7,752 nt of DNA, from positions 1-7,752 of the forward strand of contig URQP01000104.1 of the NCBI GenBank assembly GCA_900550025.1, in the 5' to 3' direction. The first letter of the stretch is position 1. Every line of letters starts with the position of its first letter. The position numbers and the translations under genes were made by a program. The notes beneath the pieces are model-generated. The model did not search any database, was not told the origin of the DNA, and saw only the letters and a program-made list of their open reading frames with translations. Below, one piece after another: positions 1-6,712 of the stretch. The stretch comes from an uncultured Porphyromonadaceae bacterium (GTDB lineage: Bacteria; Bacteroidota; Bacteroidia; Bacteroidales; Muribaculaceae).

Positions 1-1
1 A

Positions 2-2941
2 AAGCCGGTGCCGACAAACGACTGGTGGTCGAACCTCCTTTACTCCGACTTGTCGGCGAACGTGTTCAACTATACCACAGGTTTGCGTATGTTCAACGAC
101 GGCGTATCCCTGTCATACACGCCTATTGGGCAGGCAATGTCGGTAGAAGCGGCTATGAAAATAGGATTAGAGGGACTGTCCGTAAGCGGGACAACTGTCT
201 CCGACTATTCCGACTGGACAGTGACAATAAACTGGTCGGACGGCATCAACACGATGGAAGCTACAACAGGTCTTGCCATGCCGTTCGTTTATTTCACAAA
301 ATCGGGAGACAGCAAAGTATCCATATCCGCGCTCTACGGCAATCCGGCCGTTGACGGCAACATACTCGTCTTTACCGGCGCTTTCAACAACGCGAAATAC
401 GCCATCTACGCACCGGAAGGCAGCACATGGAAAGGCAGCGGGACAAACTATACATCCGATTTGGGAGGAAAGGACTATTGGTCGGCCATAATGCTGCCGA
501 TGGAGACAGCCGACGCGATGCAAGCGGCAAAAGACCTTGAGCAATATGCCTTCACATTCCCGACCGATACCAAAATAACATGGAACTATAATGAAAAAAC
601 GGCGAAAGTACGGACAGACTTCAACGTCACGGCCGAAGTGAAAGAAGGCACAAACGACAAAGTCCTGCTCGGACTGCTCCCTCACCAATGGGGCTATCTC
701 GCACCCGACTCCGAGCGACCTGAAGAAATAAGTTATCAATCCGTAAGAGGAGAAGTAAAGACCCTCGGCGGAAACCATTTCGCCACGGAATACACTTTCC
801 ACGGAATCCTGCCCACGCTGCCTTACGTCGAAGAAGAACGTAGCGATTTCTCCAAGGACGAGCTTATGCGGCTGATAAAGGCTGTGATTGATGACAACGG
901 ACTGGTGGACTGGACAGATTCGTACAACGACGGACAACTCCTCAACCGCATCGTGCAGACAGGGCGCATAGCAAAGGAATGCGGCGACGAGGAAGATTTC
1001 CGGACAATACTAAATCTCGTGAAAGGACGTGTGGAAAACTGGCTTACCTATACACCGGGAGAAGTGGCGTTCCTCTTCTATTACAATAAGGACTGGACAA
1101 CACTTATCGGCTACCCGGCAGGACACGGACAGGACGAGTTCATCAACGACCACCATTTCCACTGGGCATACTTCATCCATGCCGCGGCATTCATTGAACA
1201 ATACGAGCCGGGATGGGCAGCAAAATGGGGAGACATGATAGATATGCTCGTTCAGGACGTGGCCAACACCGACCCCGGCAATGAAATGTTCCCGGTACTA
1301 CGTAACTTCAGTCCCTACGCCGGACACTGCTGGGCCAACGGAATGGCAACACTCGCACTCGGCAACGACCAAGAATCATCGTCAGAAGCCATACAGTTCC
1401 ACTCCTCTCTGATACATTGGGGCGCGGTTACCGGCGACAAGAATCTGCGCGACCTCGGAATATACATGTATGCCACCGAACAGGCCGCCATCGACGAATA
1501 TTGGTTCGACGTGAACGAAAGGACTCTGCCGGCCGACTATCCCTACAGCTTAGTTTCGAGGATATTCACCAACAGCTACGACAACCAGACTTTCTGGACA
1601 TCAGACATAGAAGCGTCGTACTGCATAGAATTATATCCCATACACGGAGGCTCGTTCTATCTTGCCTGCCATCCTGAATATATGCAGAAATTGTGGAACG
1701 AAATCACACAAAATACCGGAATACTGCAAAACGAAGCAAACCCGAACCTTTGGCACGACGTAATGTGGGAATATCTCGCATTCATCAATCCGCAGCAAGC
1801 CATAAGCCTGTACGACTCATACCCTGACAGGACTATGAAATTCGGAATATCAAAAGCACAGACCTACCATTGGCTCCATTCACTCGCAACCCTCGGACAG
1901 TTCAACCACAAAGTGACAGCCGACTATCCAATAGCCGCGGCATTCACAAACGAAGGATACAACACCTACGTAGCACACAACTATGGGAAATTGCCAATAA
2001 CCGTGACATTCTCAGACGGTCACAGCATGGAAGTCCCCGCAGGGCAGATGACAGTAGACAACGGCACAAGCATCAGCCGTCCTATGGTAAGAATCACATC
2101 CCCGGCATACGGCGAGACGTTCAAAACCGGAGAAACAATAGAACTTTCTGCAGAAGCCACATCTCCCGACTCCCGAATAGTGTCCGTGGAATTTTTCAAC
2201 GGCACGCAATCATTAGGGAAATCAACGGCAACCCCATTCTCTTGCAAATGGACACCTGAGAACGCCGGTGAATATTACCTGACAGCAAAAGCCACCGACA
2301 GCGAGAATAAAACAGCGACATCAGCGGCTGTGTTAATCACCGTGGAATCAGACACGCAAGGAACAGGAAGCGACGGCTGCGAACATATTTCCAAGGAGGC
2401 GCAACAAGGCTCGTTCGACGAAGGTTTCCGTCTTGTATTCCAAACGGCGGGAACAGACGTGAAAATAACGGCAGAACTATATGATGAAAAAAACAGCGTA
2501 TTCGCCTATGTATGGAATCACACTGACGGTTTTATGGAATATGATATGACAAAAACCGGAGAAAAACAATTCACATACACAATGCACGGATGCAGTATAG
2601 GAAGTACTCTGAAGCTCGCCGTGAAATTCGCCTTTGAAGGCGGAATGGCCGTCACGAAAATCTTTGACTATACAGTAGGCGACAATTGCACGGCATCCAT
2701 AGGCGAGCTTCCGGAAGAAGAAGTGTCGATTTACCCCAACCCGGCAGAATCGGAGCTGCACCTGTCGCTTCCGCTGGGCATCAGCCATGTGTGGATATGG
2801 AGCGGCGACGGAACGCTCGTGTTAGAGCAGGACGTTGACACACAGGCTACAATCGACGCATCAGCATGGAGCAATGGCATATACTTCATCCGCATCGAAA
2901 ACCCGCGCGGCTTCTACGTCGACAAGCTGATAAAGAAATAA
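2..2941 (+). CDS. GH81 endo-beta-1,3-glucanase with Ig-like module and T9SS sorting domain (5'-truncated by window edge)
   Basis: Secreted or surface-anchored endo-1,3-beta-glucanase that would cleave laminarin- or curdlan-type glucans. The frame is open to the window edge, so the signal peptide is missing; the GTG at 8 sits inside the conserved GH81 N-terminal motif (VPTNDWWSNLL) and is not the start. Counting that GTG as residue 1: GH81 catalytic region about 1-665, with HGQDEFINDHHFHW (373-386; Asp381 matches the proposed acid) and YAGHCWANGMATLALGNDQE continuing to SSSEA, giving Glu456 and Glu460 of the E-x3-E pair (Glu460 the likely base). Next come a bacterial Ig-like domain (691-781, RITSPAYGETF), a beta-rich module of about 110 residues ending FAFEGGMAVTKIFDYTVGDNC-like sequence (about 789-900) that I cannot assign but could bind glucan, and a T9SS type A sorting domain (about 903-977, VSIYPNPAESELHL to GFYVDKLIKK). 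GH81 and T9SS calls are firm; exact substrate is inference. Confidence 0.93.
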   Translation, partial: KPVPTNDWWSNLLYSDLSANVFNYTTGLRMFNDGVSLSYTPIGQAMSVEAAMKIGLEGLSVSGTTVSDYSDWTVTINWSDGINTMEATTGLAMPFVYFTKSGDSKVSISALYGNPAVDGNILVFTGAFNNAKYAIYAPEGSTWKGSGTNYTSDLGGKDYWSAIMLPMETADAMQAAKDLEQYAFTFPTDTKITWNYNEKTAKVRTDFNVTAEVKEGTNDKVLLGLLPHQWGYLAPDSERPEEISYQSVRGEVKTLGGNHFATEYTFHGILPTLPYVEEERSDFSKDELMRLIKAVIDDNGLVDWTDSYNDGQLLNRIVQTGRIAKECGDEEDFRTILNLVKGRVENWLTYTPGEVAFLFYYNKDWTTLIGYPAGHGQDEFINDHHFHWAYFIHAAAFIEQYEPGWAAKWGDMIDMLVQDVANTDPGNEMFPVLRNFSPYAGHCWANGMATLALGNDQESSSEAIQFHSSLIHWGAVTGDKNLRDLGIYMYATEQAAIDEYWFDVNERTLPADYPYSLVSRIFTNSYDNQTFWTSDIEASYCIELYPIHGGSFYLACHPEYMQKLWNEITQNTGILQNEANPNLWHDVMWEYLAFINPQQAISLYDSYPDRTMKFGISKAQTYHWLHSLATLGQFNHKVTADYPIAAAFTNEGYNTYVAHNYGKLPITVTFSDGHSMEVPAGQMTVDNGTSISRPMVRITSPAYGETFKTGETIELSAEATSPDSRIVSVEFFNGTQSLGKSTATPFSCKWTPENAGEYYLTAKATDSENKTATSAAVLITVESDTQGTGSDGCEHISKEAQQGSFDEGFRLVFQTAGTDVKITAELYDEKNSVFAYVWNHTDGFMEYDMTKTGEKQFTYTMHGCSIGSTLKLAVKFAFEGGMAVTKIFDYTVGDNCTASIGELPEEEVSIYPNPAESELHLSLPLGISHVWIWSGDGTLVLEQDVDTQATIDASAWSNGIYFIRIENPRGFYVDKLIKK

Positions 2942-2961
2942 CAAAACCTATCCTAAAAGAG

Positions 2962-3010
2962 AAATGATGGATTGGCATGTTACTCAATCCATCATTTTTC
3001 TTTTTTTATT
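2962..3010 (+). terminator. Rho-independent terminator after the GH81 gene
   Basis: A perfect 13-bp inverted repeat pairs 2962-2974 (AAATGATGGATTG) with 2985-2997 (CAATCCATCATTT) around a 10-nt loop, and is followed on the + strand by a T-rich tract (TTCTTTTTTTATT). It starts 20 bases after the GH81 stop. The stop codon of the convergent methyltransferase gene (TGA, complement of 2992-2994) lies inside the right arm, and the T tract is the complement of that gene's last lysine codons. On the minus strand the hairpin is followed only by a short CTCTTTTAG, so termination in that direction would be weaker. Confidence 0.88.
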
Positions 3011-3962
3011 GCATCCTGAAGTGCTTTTGCGACGTGCCACATCATCACGGGAGGAATAGCGTTCACTATCTGCCTGTACGATTTCAACTCCGAGTCGTTC
3101 AACACAAACGAATCAGGAAACGACTGTATCCGGGCGGCCTCTCTCGGCGTGAACCGTCTGTAAAGCTCCTTTTTGGCATCGACCAACAAAATCGGGTCTC
3201 TTGAATTCATACTTACTTTCGCCAAATGGGAGGTAACGGTAAGACACGGCGCTTCGAGATTTTGCCATAGCCCGCGTTTCATATTATTTTTAGCGTTTTT
3301 CATTCCCAACACAGCCTTCTCCGAGAAATAATATTTCTGCTCAGGAATCTCCAGTTGCTTAACCACTTTTTTCAAAGGAACATATTTCTTTTCTCCGCAA
3401 ACCGCCTCAGGAAACCTGAAATCGCAATCCACATCACGCCTCACCCCTACAATGAACACCCTTTCACGCCTTTGCGGCACACCGAATTCCACTGCCTTCA
3501 TCAACTTATACTGTACGGAATAACCGACAGACTCAAATTCCTCGACAATCTTTTTTATTATACCGCCTTTCTGCAATGTAAGCAAGCCTTTCACATTCTC
3601 ACAAATAAAATATTTAGGCCTCTTTTCCTCCAGAAACCTTACCACCTGCTTATAAAGATTTGCCCTGTCGTCATTAGTGTCCTTCGTAGGATTAACCGTG
3701 CTGAAAGACTGGCAAGGAAAGCCGCCTATCATCAAATCGACATCAGGGACAGTAGAGAAATCAACATCCTTTATATCCGCGCAGACTGCCTTATGCTTGA
3801 AATTTTTATTGTATGTGTCGACAGCATACCGGTCGAAATCGACAGCATAGACAATCTTGTATTCCAACTTTTTATATTTTTTCTCAAAAAGCTGAAACCG
3901 CCCAATGTGCCCAAATCAGAGCCGCCACATCCGCAAAACAAAGAAGCTACTTTAATCGGCAT
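2992..3962 (-). CDS. C5-cytosine DNA methyltransferase, solitary, with one -1 frameshift near the N-terminus
   Basis: Would transfer a methyl group from SAM to C5 of cytosine in a specific DNA site. It is read in two frames. Frame one starts at ATG 3962 (purine-rich AGAAAAGAGAT just before it) and gives motif I, KVASLFCGCGGSDLG (residues 4-18). Frame two carries the rest: GGFPCQSFS with catalytic Cys (TGC, 3714-3712), ENVKGLL (motif VI), GVPQRRERVFIVGVR (motif VIII), a short target-recognition region (about 3270-3180), RRFTPREAARIQSFPDSF (motif IX) and YRQIVNAIPPVMMWHVAKAL (motif X). The frames join at a six-A run (3882-3877); the joined protein is 323 aa, normal for the family. Without a shift, frame one stops after 63 aa (at 3771), and a start at TTG 3867 lacks the SAM-binding motif I and is probably inactive. 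No restriction endonuclease is adjacent. The body is A+T-richer than its flanks, suggesting acquisition. It may be a pseudogene, a slippage variant or a sequencing error; target site unknown. Confidence 0.85.
3876..3882 (-). other. Frameshift position in the methyltransferase gene (A-AAA-AAT)
   Basis: On the coding strand the zero frame reads TTG AGA AAA AAT ATA, giving F-L-R-K-N-I, which leaves the family pattern. Stepping back one base after AAT gives TAT AAA AAG TTG GAA, so the protein becomes SFLRKNYKKLEYKIVYA, which lines up with the usual GGFxFLGKKY-type continuation of C5 methyltransferases. One extra A (A7) would give the same frame with R-K-K-Y. A-AAA-AAT has the form of a -1 slippery heptamer, but the nearest hairpin-forming sequence I see (complement of 3832-3843) is about 32 bases downstream, too far for a usual stimulator. 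A simple homopolymer deletion or read error is therefore the leading explanation. Confidence 0.75.
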
Positions 3963-4065
3963 ATCTCTTTTCTATGACATTTGCATCGAAATTCATTTGA
4001 TAACTGACAGGATAAACCTCTATCAACTGTTCTTGCGCTTTTTTATAAGGGTTCTTAATCCTCAC
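3952..4065 (-). CDS. Possible 37-aa small protein overlapping the methyltransferase start
   Basis: A frame that can begin at GTG 4065 runs to TAA at 3954-3952 and encodes a charged peptide beginning MRIKNPYKKAQEQLIEVYPV and ending ANVIEKRYAD. It is open further up to an ATG at 4146, but that version would run through the divergent promoter, so the shorter start is preferred. Its end overlaps the methyltransferase start: the two genes share the bases ATGCCGATTAA in different frames, a layout typical of translational coupling. I recognise no family. It could be a leader peptide, a remnant of a longer gene, or chance. Support is the overlap and the protein-like composition only. Confidence 0.25.
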   Translation of the reverse strand: MRIKNPYKKAQEQLIEVYPVSYQMNFDANVIEKRYAD

Positions 4066-4080
4066 TACACCAAAATTTTG

Positions 4081-4096
4081 CGTAAAGTTACGTAAA
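4081..4096. repeat. Short direct repeat CGTAAA-GTTA-CGTAAA with internal palindrome TTACGTAA
   Basis: CGTAAA occurs at 4081-4086 and 4091-4096, ten bases apart (about one helical turn), and TTACGTAA (4088-4095) is a perfect 8-bp palindrome across the junction. On the minus strand the block contains TAACTTTA (4090-4083), one base from the Bacteroidota -7 consensus, with TTG 16 bases upstream (4109-4107). It lies between the divergent starts of the methyltransferase and the epimerase, so it may be a minus-strand promoter with an operator. No regulator can be named. Confidence 0.3.
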
Positions 4097-4132
4097 ATTC
4101 CACGAACAACCGGACACAAGCGTTTTTTATAG

Positions 4133-4140
4133 TAACTTTG
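4133..4140 (+). promoter_or_regulatory. Bacteroidota -7 promoter element for the epimerase gene
   Basis: TAACTTTG matches the TAnnTTTG element exactly and lies 21 bases before the ATG at 4162. I see no clear TTTG element near -33. Its position argues against a start at the in-frame TTG 4138, which overlaps the element, and supports the ATG at 4162 with a very short leader. Confidence 0.6.
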
Positions 4141-4161
4141 CCGCACATAAACACAACAGAA

Positions 4162-5172
4162 ATGGCAAAGAAAGTTTTAGTCACCGGAGCAGGGGGATTC
4201 ATCGGGGGATTCATCGTGGAAGAGGCATTGTCGAGAGGCTACGAAGTATGGGCGGCCGTGCGCAGCACCACGTCGCGCGAATACCTCTCCGACCCGAGGA
4301 TACATTTCATAGAACTCGATTTCACCGATCCCGCACGCCTTGCGGAAACCTTGCGCTCCGCCTCGCAAGAAACAGGCAAATGGGACTACATAATACACAA
4401 TCTCGGAGCAACGAAATGCGCCAACTTCGCCGACTTCAACAAAATCAACTACGGATACCTGAAATTGCTCGTAGAGACATTGCAGCAATTGGGAATCGTG
4501 CCGGAACGCTTTCTGATGATGAGCTCTATGAGCGTGCTCGGCACAGGCGACGAGAAAGACTACACACCGTTCACGGCAAAACAGATACCGATGCCTTGCA
4601 CGAAATACGGAGTGTCGAAACTGAAAGCCGAGACTTTCCTCCAGATGCAAGACGGCTTCCCGTATATCATATTCCGTCCGACTGGAGTCTACGGCCCGCG
4701 CGAAAAAGACTATTATCTGATGATTAAATCCATCGCCAAAGGTTTTGACTTCAGCGTAGGATTCCGGAGGCAACTTCTCACTTTCATCTACGTGAAAGAT
4801 TTGGCAAAAGCCATATTCGACGCGATAGAATCAGGAGTGAACCGCAAAGCATACCTGATTGCCGACGAACAGCCGTACACGCAGCGCGAATTCCGCCAGA
4901 TAGTGAAACAGGAACTCGGCAAGAAATTCGTAATCCCGGTAACCGCCCCGCTATGGATTGTGAAAGCGGTATGCGCAATATCGGAGAAGATTGCCGTGGC
5001 ACGGATGAAGGCAAGCACGCTCAATCCCGACAAATACAAGATACTCCGCCAGCGCAACTGGACTTGCGACACCTCGGAAGCGCGCCGCGACTTCAACTTC
5101 TCCACCCGTTACGATTTGCGCAGCGGGCTGCATGAGGCGATAGAATGGTACAAAGCACACAATATGCTGTAA
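4162..5172 (+). CDS. NAD(P)-dependent epimerase/dehydratase family protein (extended SDR)
   Basis: Cytoplasmic nucleotide-dependent oxidoreductase of 336 aa, the usual size for extended SDRs. The N-terminus begins MAKKVLVTGAGGFIGGFIVE, with the GxxGxxG dinucleotide-binding motif at Gly9, Gly12 and Gly15. HNLGAT (79-84) follows, then the catalytic set: Ser121/Ser122 in MMSSMSVLG and Tyr149-xxx-Lys153 in KYGVSKLKAE. RPTGVYGPREKD (172-183) matches the RPxxVYGP motif of epimerases, and FIYVKDLAKAI (208-218) the usual FIHVxDLA strand and helix. The C-terminal part (about 240-336) is the variable substrate domain, so the substrate is not readable: sugar nucleotide, sterol-like or dihydroflavonol-like alcohols are all possible. 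The ATG at 4162 is chosen because the -7 promoter element overlaps the alternative upstream TTG. The gene has its own promoter and is followed by a separate promoter, so it may be monocistronic. Confidence 0.9.
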   Translation: MAKKVLVTGAGGFIGGFIVEEALSRGYEVWAAVRSTTSREYLSDPRIHFIELDFTDPARLAETLRSASQETGKWDYIIHNLGATKCANFADFNKINYGYLKLLVETLQQLGIVPERFLMMSSMSVLGTGDEKDYTPFTAKQIPMPCTKYGVSKLKAETFLQMQDGFPYIIFRPTGVYGPREKDYYLMIKSIAKGFDFSVGFRRQLLTFIYVKDLAKAIFDAIESGVNRKAYLIADEQPYTQREFRQIVKQELGKKFVIPVTAPLWIVKAVCAISEKIAVARMKASTLNPDKYKILRQRNWTCDTSEARRDFNFSTRYDLRSGLHEAIEWYKAHNML

Positions 5173-5180
5173 TTTTATTG

Positions 5181-5188
5181 TACCTTTG
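5181..5188 (+). promoter_or_regulatory. Bacteroidota -7 promoter element upstream of the LOG-DUF4271 pair
   Basis: TACCTTTG, preceded by ATTTTATTG, matches TAnnTTTG and starts 9 bases after the epimerase stop. Transcription would begin near 5193-5197, leaving a leader of about 70 bases before the ATG at 5266. I see no riboswitch-like fold in that leader and no convincing -33 TTTG. The same wording (TTTTATT..TTGTACCTTTGC) recurs upstream of hemD. Confidence 0.62.
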
Positions 5189-5265
5189 CATAAGATAAGT
5201 TGCATCCCGGCATAACACACAAGCAAGCTGGTGGTTCTGCCCCCGATTTGCATTATCATAAGAAT

Positions 5266-5850
5266 ATGGAAAAAAAGAAGAACATCTGCGTATATTGCGC
5301 ATCGAGCAAGCACGTCGCTAAGGAATATTTCGACGCGGCAAACCGTTTCGGACAGCTGTTGGCGGAAAACGGGCTCGCATGCGTCTGCGGCGCCGGGCGT
5401 GAAGGCCTGATGGGGGCGATTGCCGACAGCATCCTTGCCCGCGGCGGCAACGTGACAGGTGTCATTCCGCAATTCATGGTTGACAACGGATGGTGCCACC
5501 AGTCGCTGACACACACCATCGTCACCCCCGACATCCATAGCCGCAAACAGCGGATGGCGGAAATGTCGGATGCCGCGGTAGCACTCCCCGGAGGATGCGG
5601 CACGCTTGAGGAACTGCTCGAAATCATCACGTGGAAACAACTCGGATTATACGGCAAACCGATTGTCATTCTCAACACCGGCGGTTTCTACGACCATCTG
5701 CTGCAAATGCTCTCACACGCGGCAGAAGAGCACTTTATGAAAGAGTCGCATCTCCGCCTATGGAATGTGGCCGATACACCGGAAGAAGCTATCAGGATAT
5801 TGATGTCGCCGGAAAAAGAGGCTCCGGTAGAATCAAAATACTACGACTGA
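5266..5850 (+). CDS. LOG family protein (TIGR00730-type nucleotide 5'-monophosphate phosphoribohydrolase)
   Basis: Rossmann-like hydrolase of 194 aa, typical length for the family. Characterised LOG proteins cleave the N-glycosidic bond of cytokinin riboside 5'-monophosphates or AMP, releasing base and ribose 5-phosphate. Visible motifs: NICVYCASS (6-14) at the first strand; CGAGREGLMGAIAD (41-54), the family glycine loop; SRKQRM (92-97), the Arg-Lys pair for phosphate and base; and PGGCGTLEE (108-116), the PGGxGTxxE signature with catalytic Glu116. The usual GGG of the glycine loop reads GAG here. The ATG at 5266 is preferred over an in-frame TTG at 5200, whose extra residues (HPGITHKQAGG...) look like untranslated leader close to the transcription start. 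The gene ends one base before DUF4271, so the two are probably translated from one message. The physiological substrate in this organism is not shown. Confidence 0.92.
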   Translation: MEKKKNICVYCASSKHVAKEYFDAANRFGQLLAENGLACVCGAGREGLMGAIADSILARGGNVTGVIPQFMVDNGWCHQSLTHTIVTPDIHSRKQRMAEMSDAAVALPGGCGTLEELLEIITWKQLGLYGKPIVILNTGGFYDHLLQMLSHAAEEHFMKESHLRLWNVADTPEEAIRILMSPEKEAPVESKYYD

Positions 5851-5851
5851 C

Positions 5852-6691
5852 ATGCCAAACACTTCCGGACATATACAGACACCAAACGCCACGGCCGACA
5901 CCGTTGCCGGAACGCCATACTATCCGCCGGCCTTTCCCTACGGATTTACCGATACCATCCACACCGGCGCAAAAGCGCGGCAGTTGCAAGAATACCCCGT
6001 AATGACTTTTCCGCAAGGCAACATCCCGGAACAATACCAACACATGCCGGTGCGCTCGTCGGGCGTGCTCCTGCTGCTGGTGTTCTCCTTCCTGCTCGTG
6101 GCTTTCTGCTACCGGACCGGAAGAAAATATTTCCACACCATTTTCTCAAACCTATGGTCGGTGAAAAGGACAAAAAACCATCTGGACAACCATACGGCAA
6201 ACGAGACAATCACGATGGCGGCATTGATAGTACAGACCCTTATAATGGAAGGCATAATACTTTATTGCGCCATAAGTTCCTATTATCCGGCAATGCTGAC
6301 TATCGGCACGTCACAAGGGATGGCCGCGCTCATAGGCATCGCCGCCGCATACTATATTGCCCAGTTGTCATTATTGAAACTTATAGGTTTCGTATTTGCC
6401 GAAAGCATCGAAACCGAACTTTGGACACAAGGCTTCAACGCCTCGCAATCAATTATGGGACAACTGCTTGCACCTATTGCCATTATAATGCTTTTCAATC
6501 CCGCACATAACGAATTAATGCTAATTTTTGCCGCATCTTTATATATTCTTGCAAGGCTGCTGTTTTTGCTGAAAAGTTTTAGGATTTTTTTCAACAGTTT
6601 TTTTCAGTGCTTCTATTTTATTTTGTACCTTTGCGCCGTAGAAATTATACCGTTGATTTTTGCTTGCAAAAGCATTGATTTAACATACTAA
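5852..6691 (+). CDS. DUF4271 domain-containing integral membrane protein
   Basis: Membrane protein of 279 aa with no known function. A polar, proline-rich N-terminal region (1-66, TPYYPPAFPYGF) precedes about six hydrophobic segments: roughly 70-86 (GVLLLLVFSFLLVAFCY), 121-142, 156-175, 202-216, 222-240 and 250-270. There is a basic stretch after the first (RTGRKYFHTIF, SVKRTKN). The conserved C-terminal pattern FILYLCAVEIIPL (about 256-268) and the position just before hemD are what I know of Bacteroidales DUF4271 proteins. The ATG at 5852 is one base after the LOG stop, indicating translational coupling. Codons for YLC in the last segment also form the -7 element (TACCTTTG) of the hemD promoter. 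Association with heme synthesis or with the envelope would be inference from neighbours only. Confidence 0.85.
   Translation: MPNTSGHIQTPNATADTVAGTPYYPPAFPYGFTDTIHTGAKARQLQEYPVMTFPQGNIPEQYQHMPVRSSGVLLLLVFSFLLVAFCYRTGRKYFHTIFSNLWSVKRTKNHLDNHTANETITMAALIVQTLIMEGIILYCAISSYYPAMLTIGTSQGMAALIGIAAAYYIAQLSLLKLIGFVFAESIETELWTQGFNASQSIMGQLLAPIAIIMLFNPAHNELMLIFAASLYILARLLFLLKSFRIFFNSFFQCFYFILYLCAVEIIPLIFACKSIDLTY
6626..6633 (+). promoter_or_regulatory. Bacteroidota -7 promoter element for hemD, inside the DUF4271 coding region
   Basis: TACCTTTG, in the context TTTTATTTTGTACCTTTGCG, is an exact TAnnTTTG match. It lies 58 bases before the DUF4271 stop and about 80 bases before the hemD GTG. It resembles the sequence before the LOG gene very closely (TTTTATTGTACCTTTGC at 5173-5189). 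Because the same bases encode a conserved hydrophobic segment, the match could in part be a coding coincidence. Confidence 0.5.
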
Positions 6692-6712
6692 TCCATTAGA
6701 AATCAGTTTGCT

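Noticed and set aside
167..937. 256-aa minus-strand ORF inside the GH81 gene
   Set aside because: It is the complement of a continuous GH81 frame, is Cys- and Arg-rich, and shows no recognisable motif or promoter.
3817..3850. Direct repeat TATGCTGTCGA on the minus strand
   Set aside because: It encodes the two similar peptide pieces YAVD in VYAVDFDRYAVDTY of the methyltransferase, so a coding explanation is enough.
3869..3890. A programmed -1 frameshift as the definite explanation of the methyltransferase break
   Set aside because: The heptamer has the right form, but no stimulatory structure lies at a usual distance and I see no strong internal Shine-Dalgarno. Kept only as an alternative to a homopolymer indel.
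3355..4095. 246-aa + strand ORF lying across the methyltransferase gene
   Set aside because: It is antisense to a gene with six recognisable C5-methyltransferase motifs, and its translation shows no domain pattern. The long open frame follows from the A+T-rich, stop-poor complement.
5200..5265. Upstream TTG start adding 22 residues to the LOG protein
   Set aside because: The TTG lies within a few bases of the predicted transcription start, and the added residues do not fit the family, whose N-terminus begins just before the first strand.
4951..5640. 229-aa minus-strand ORF spanning the epimerase end and the LOG gene
   Set aside because: It covers two well-supported genes on the other strand plus their promoter, with no family features.
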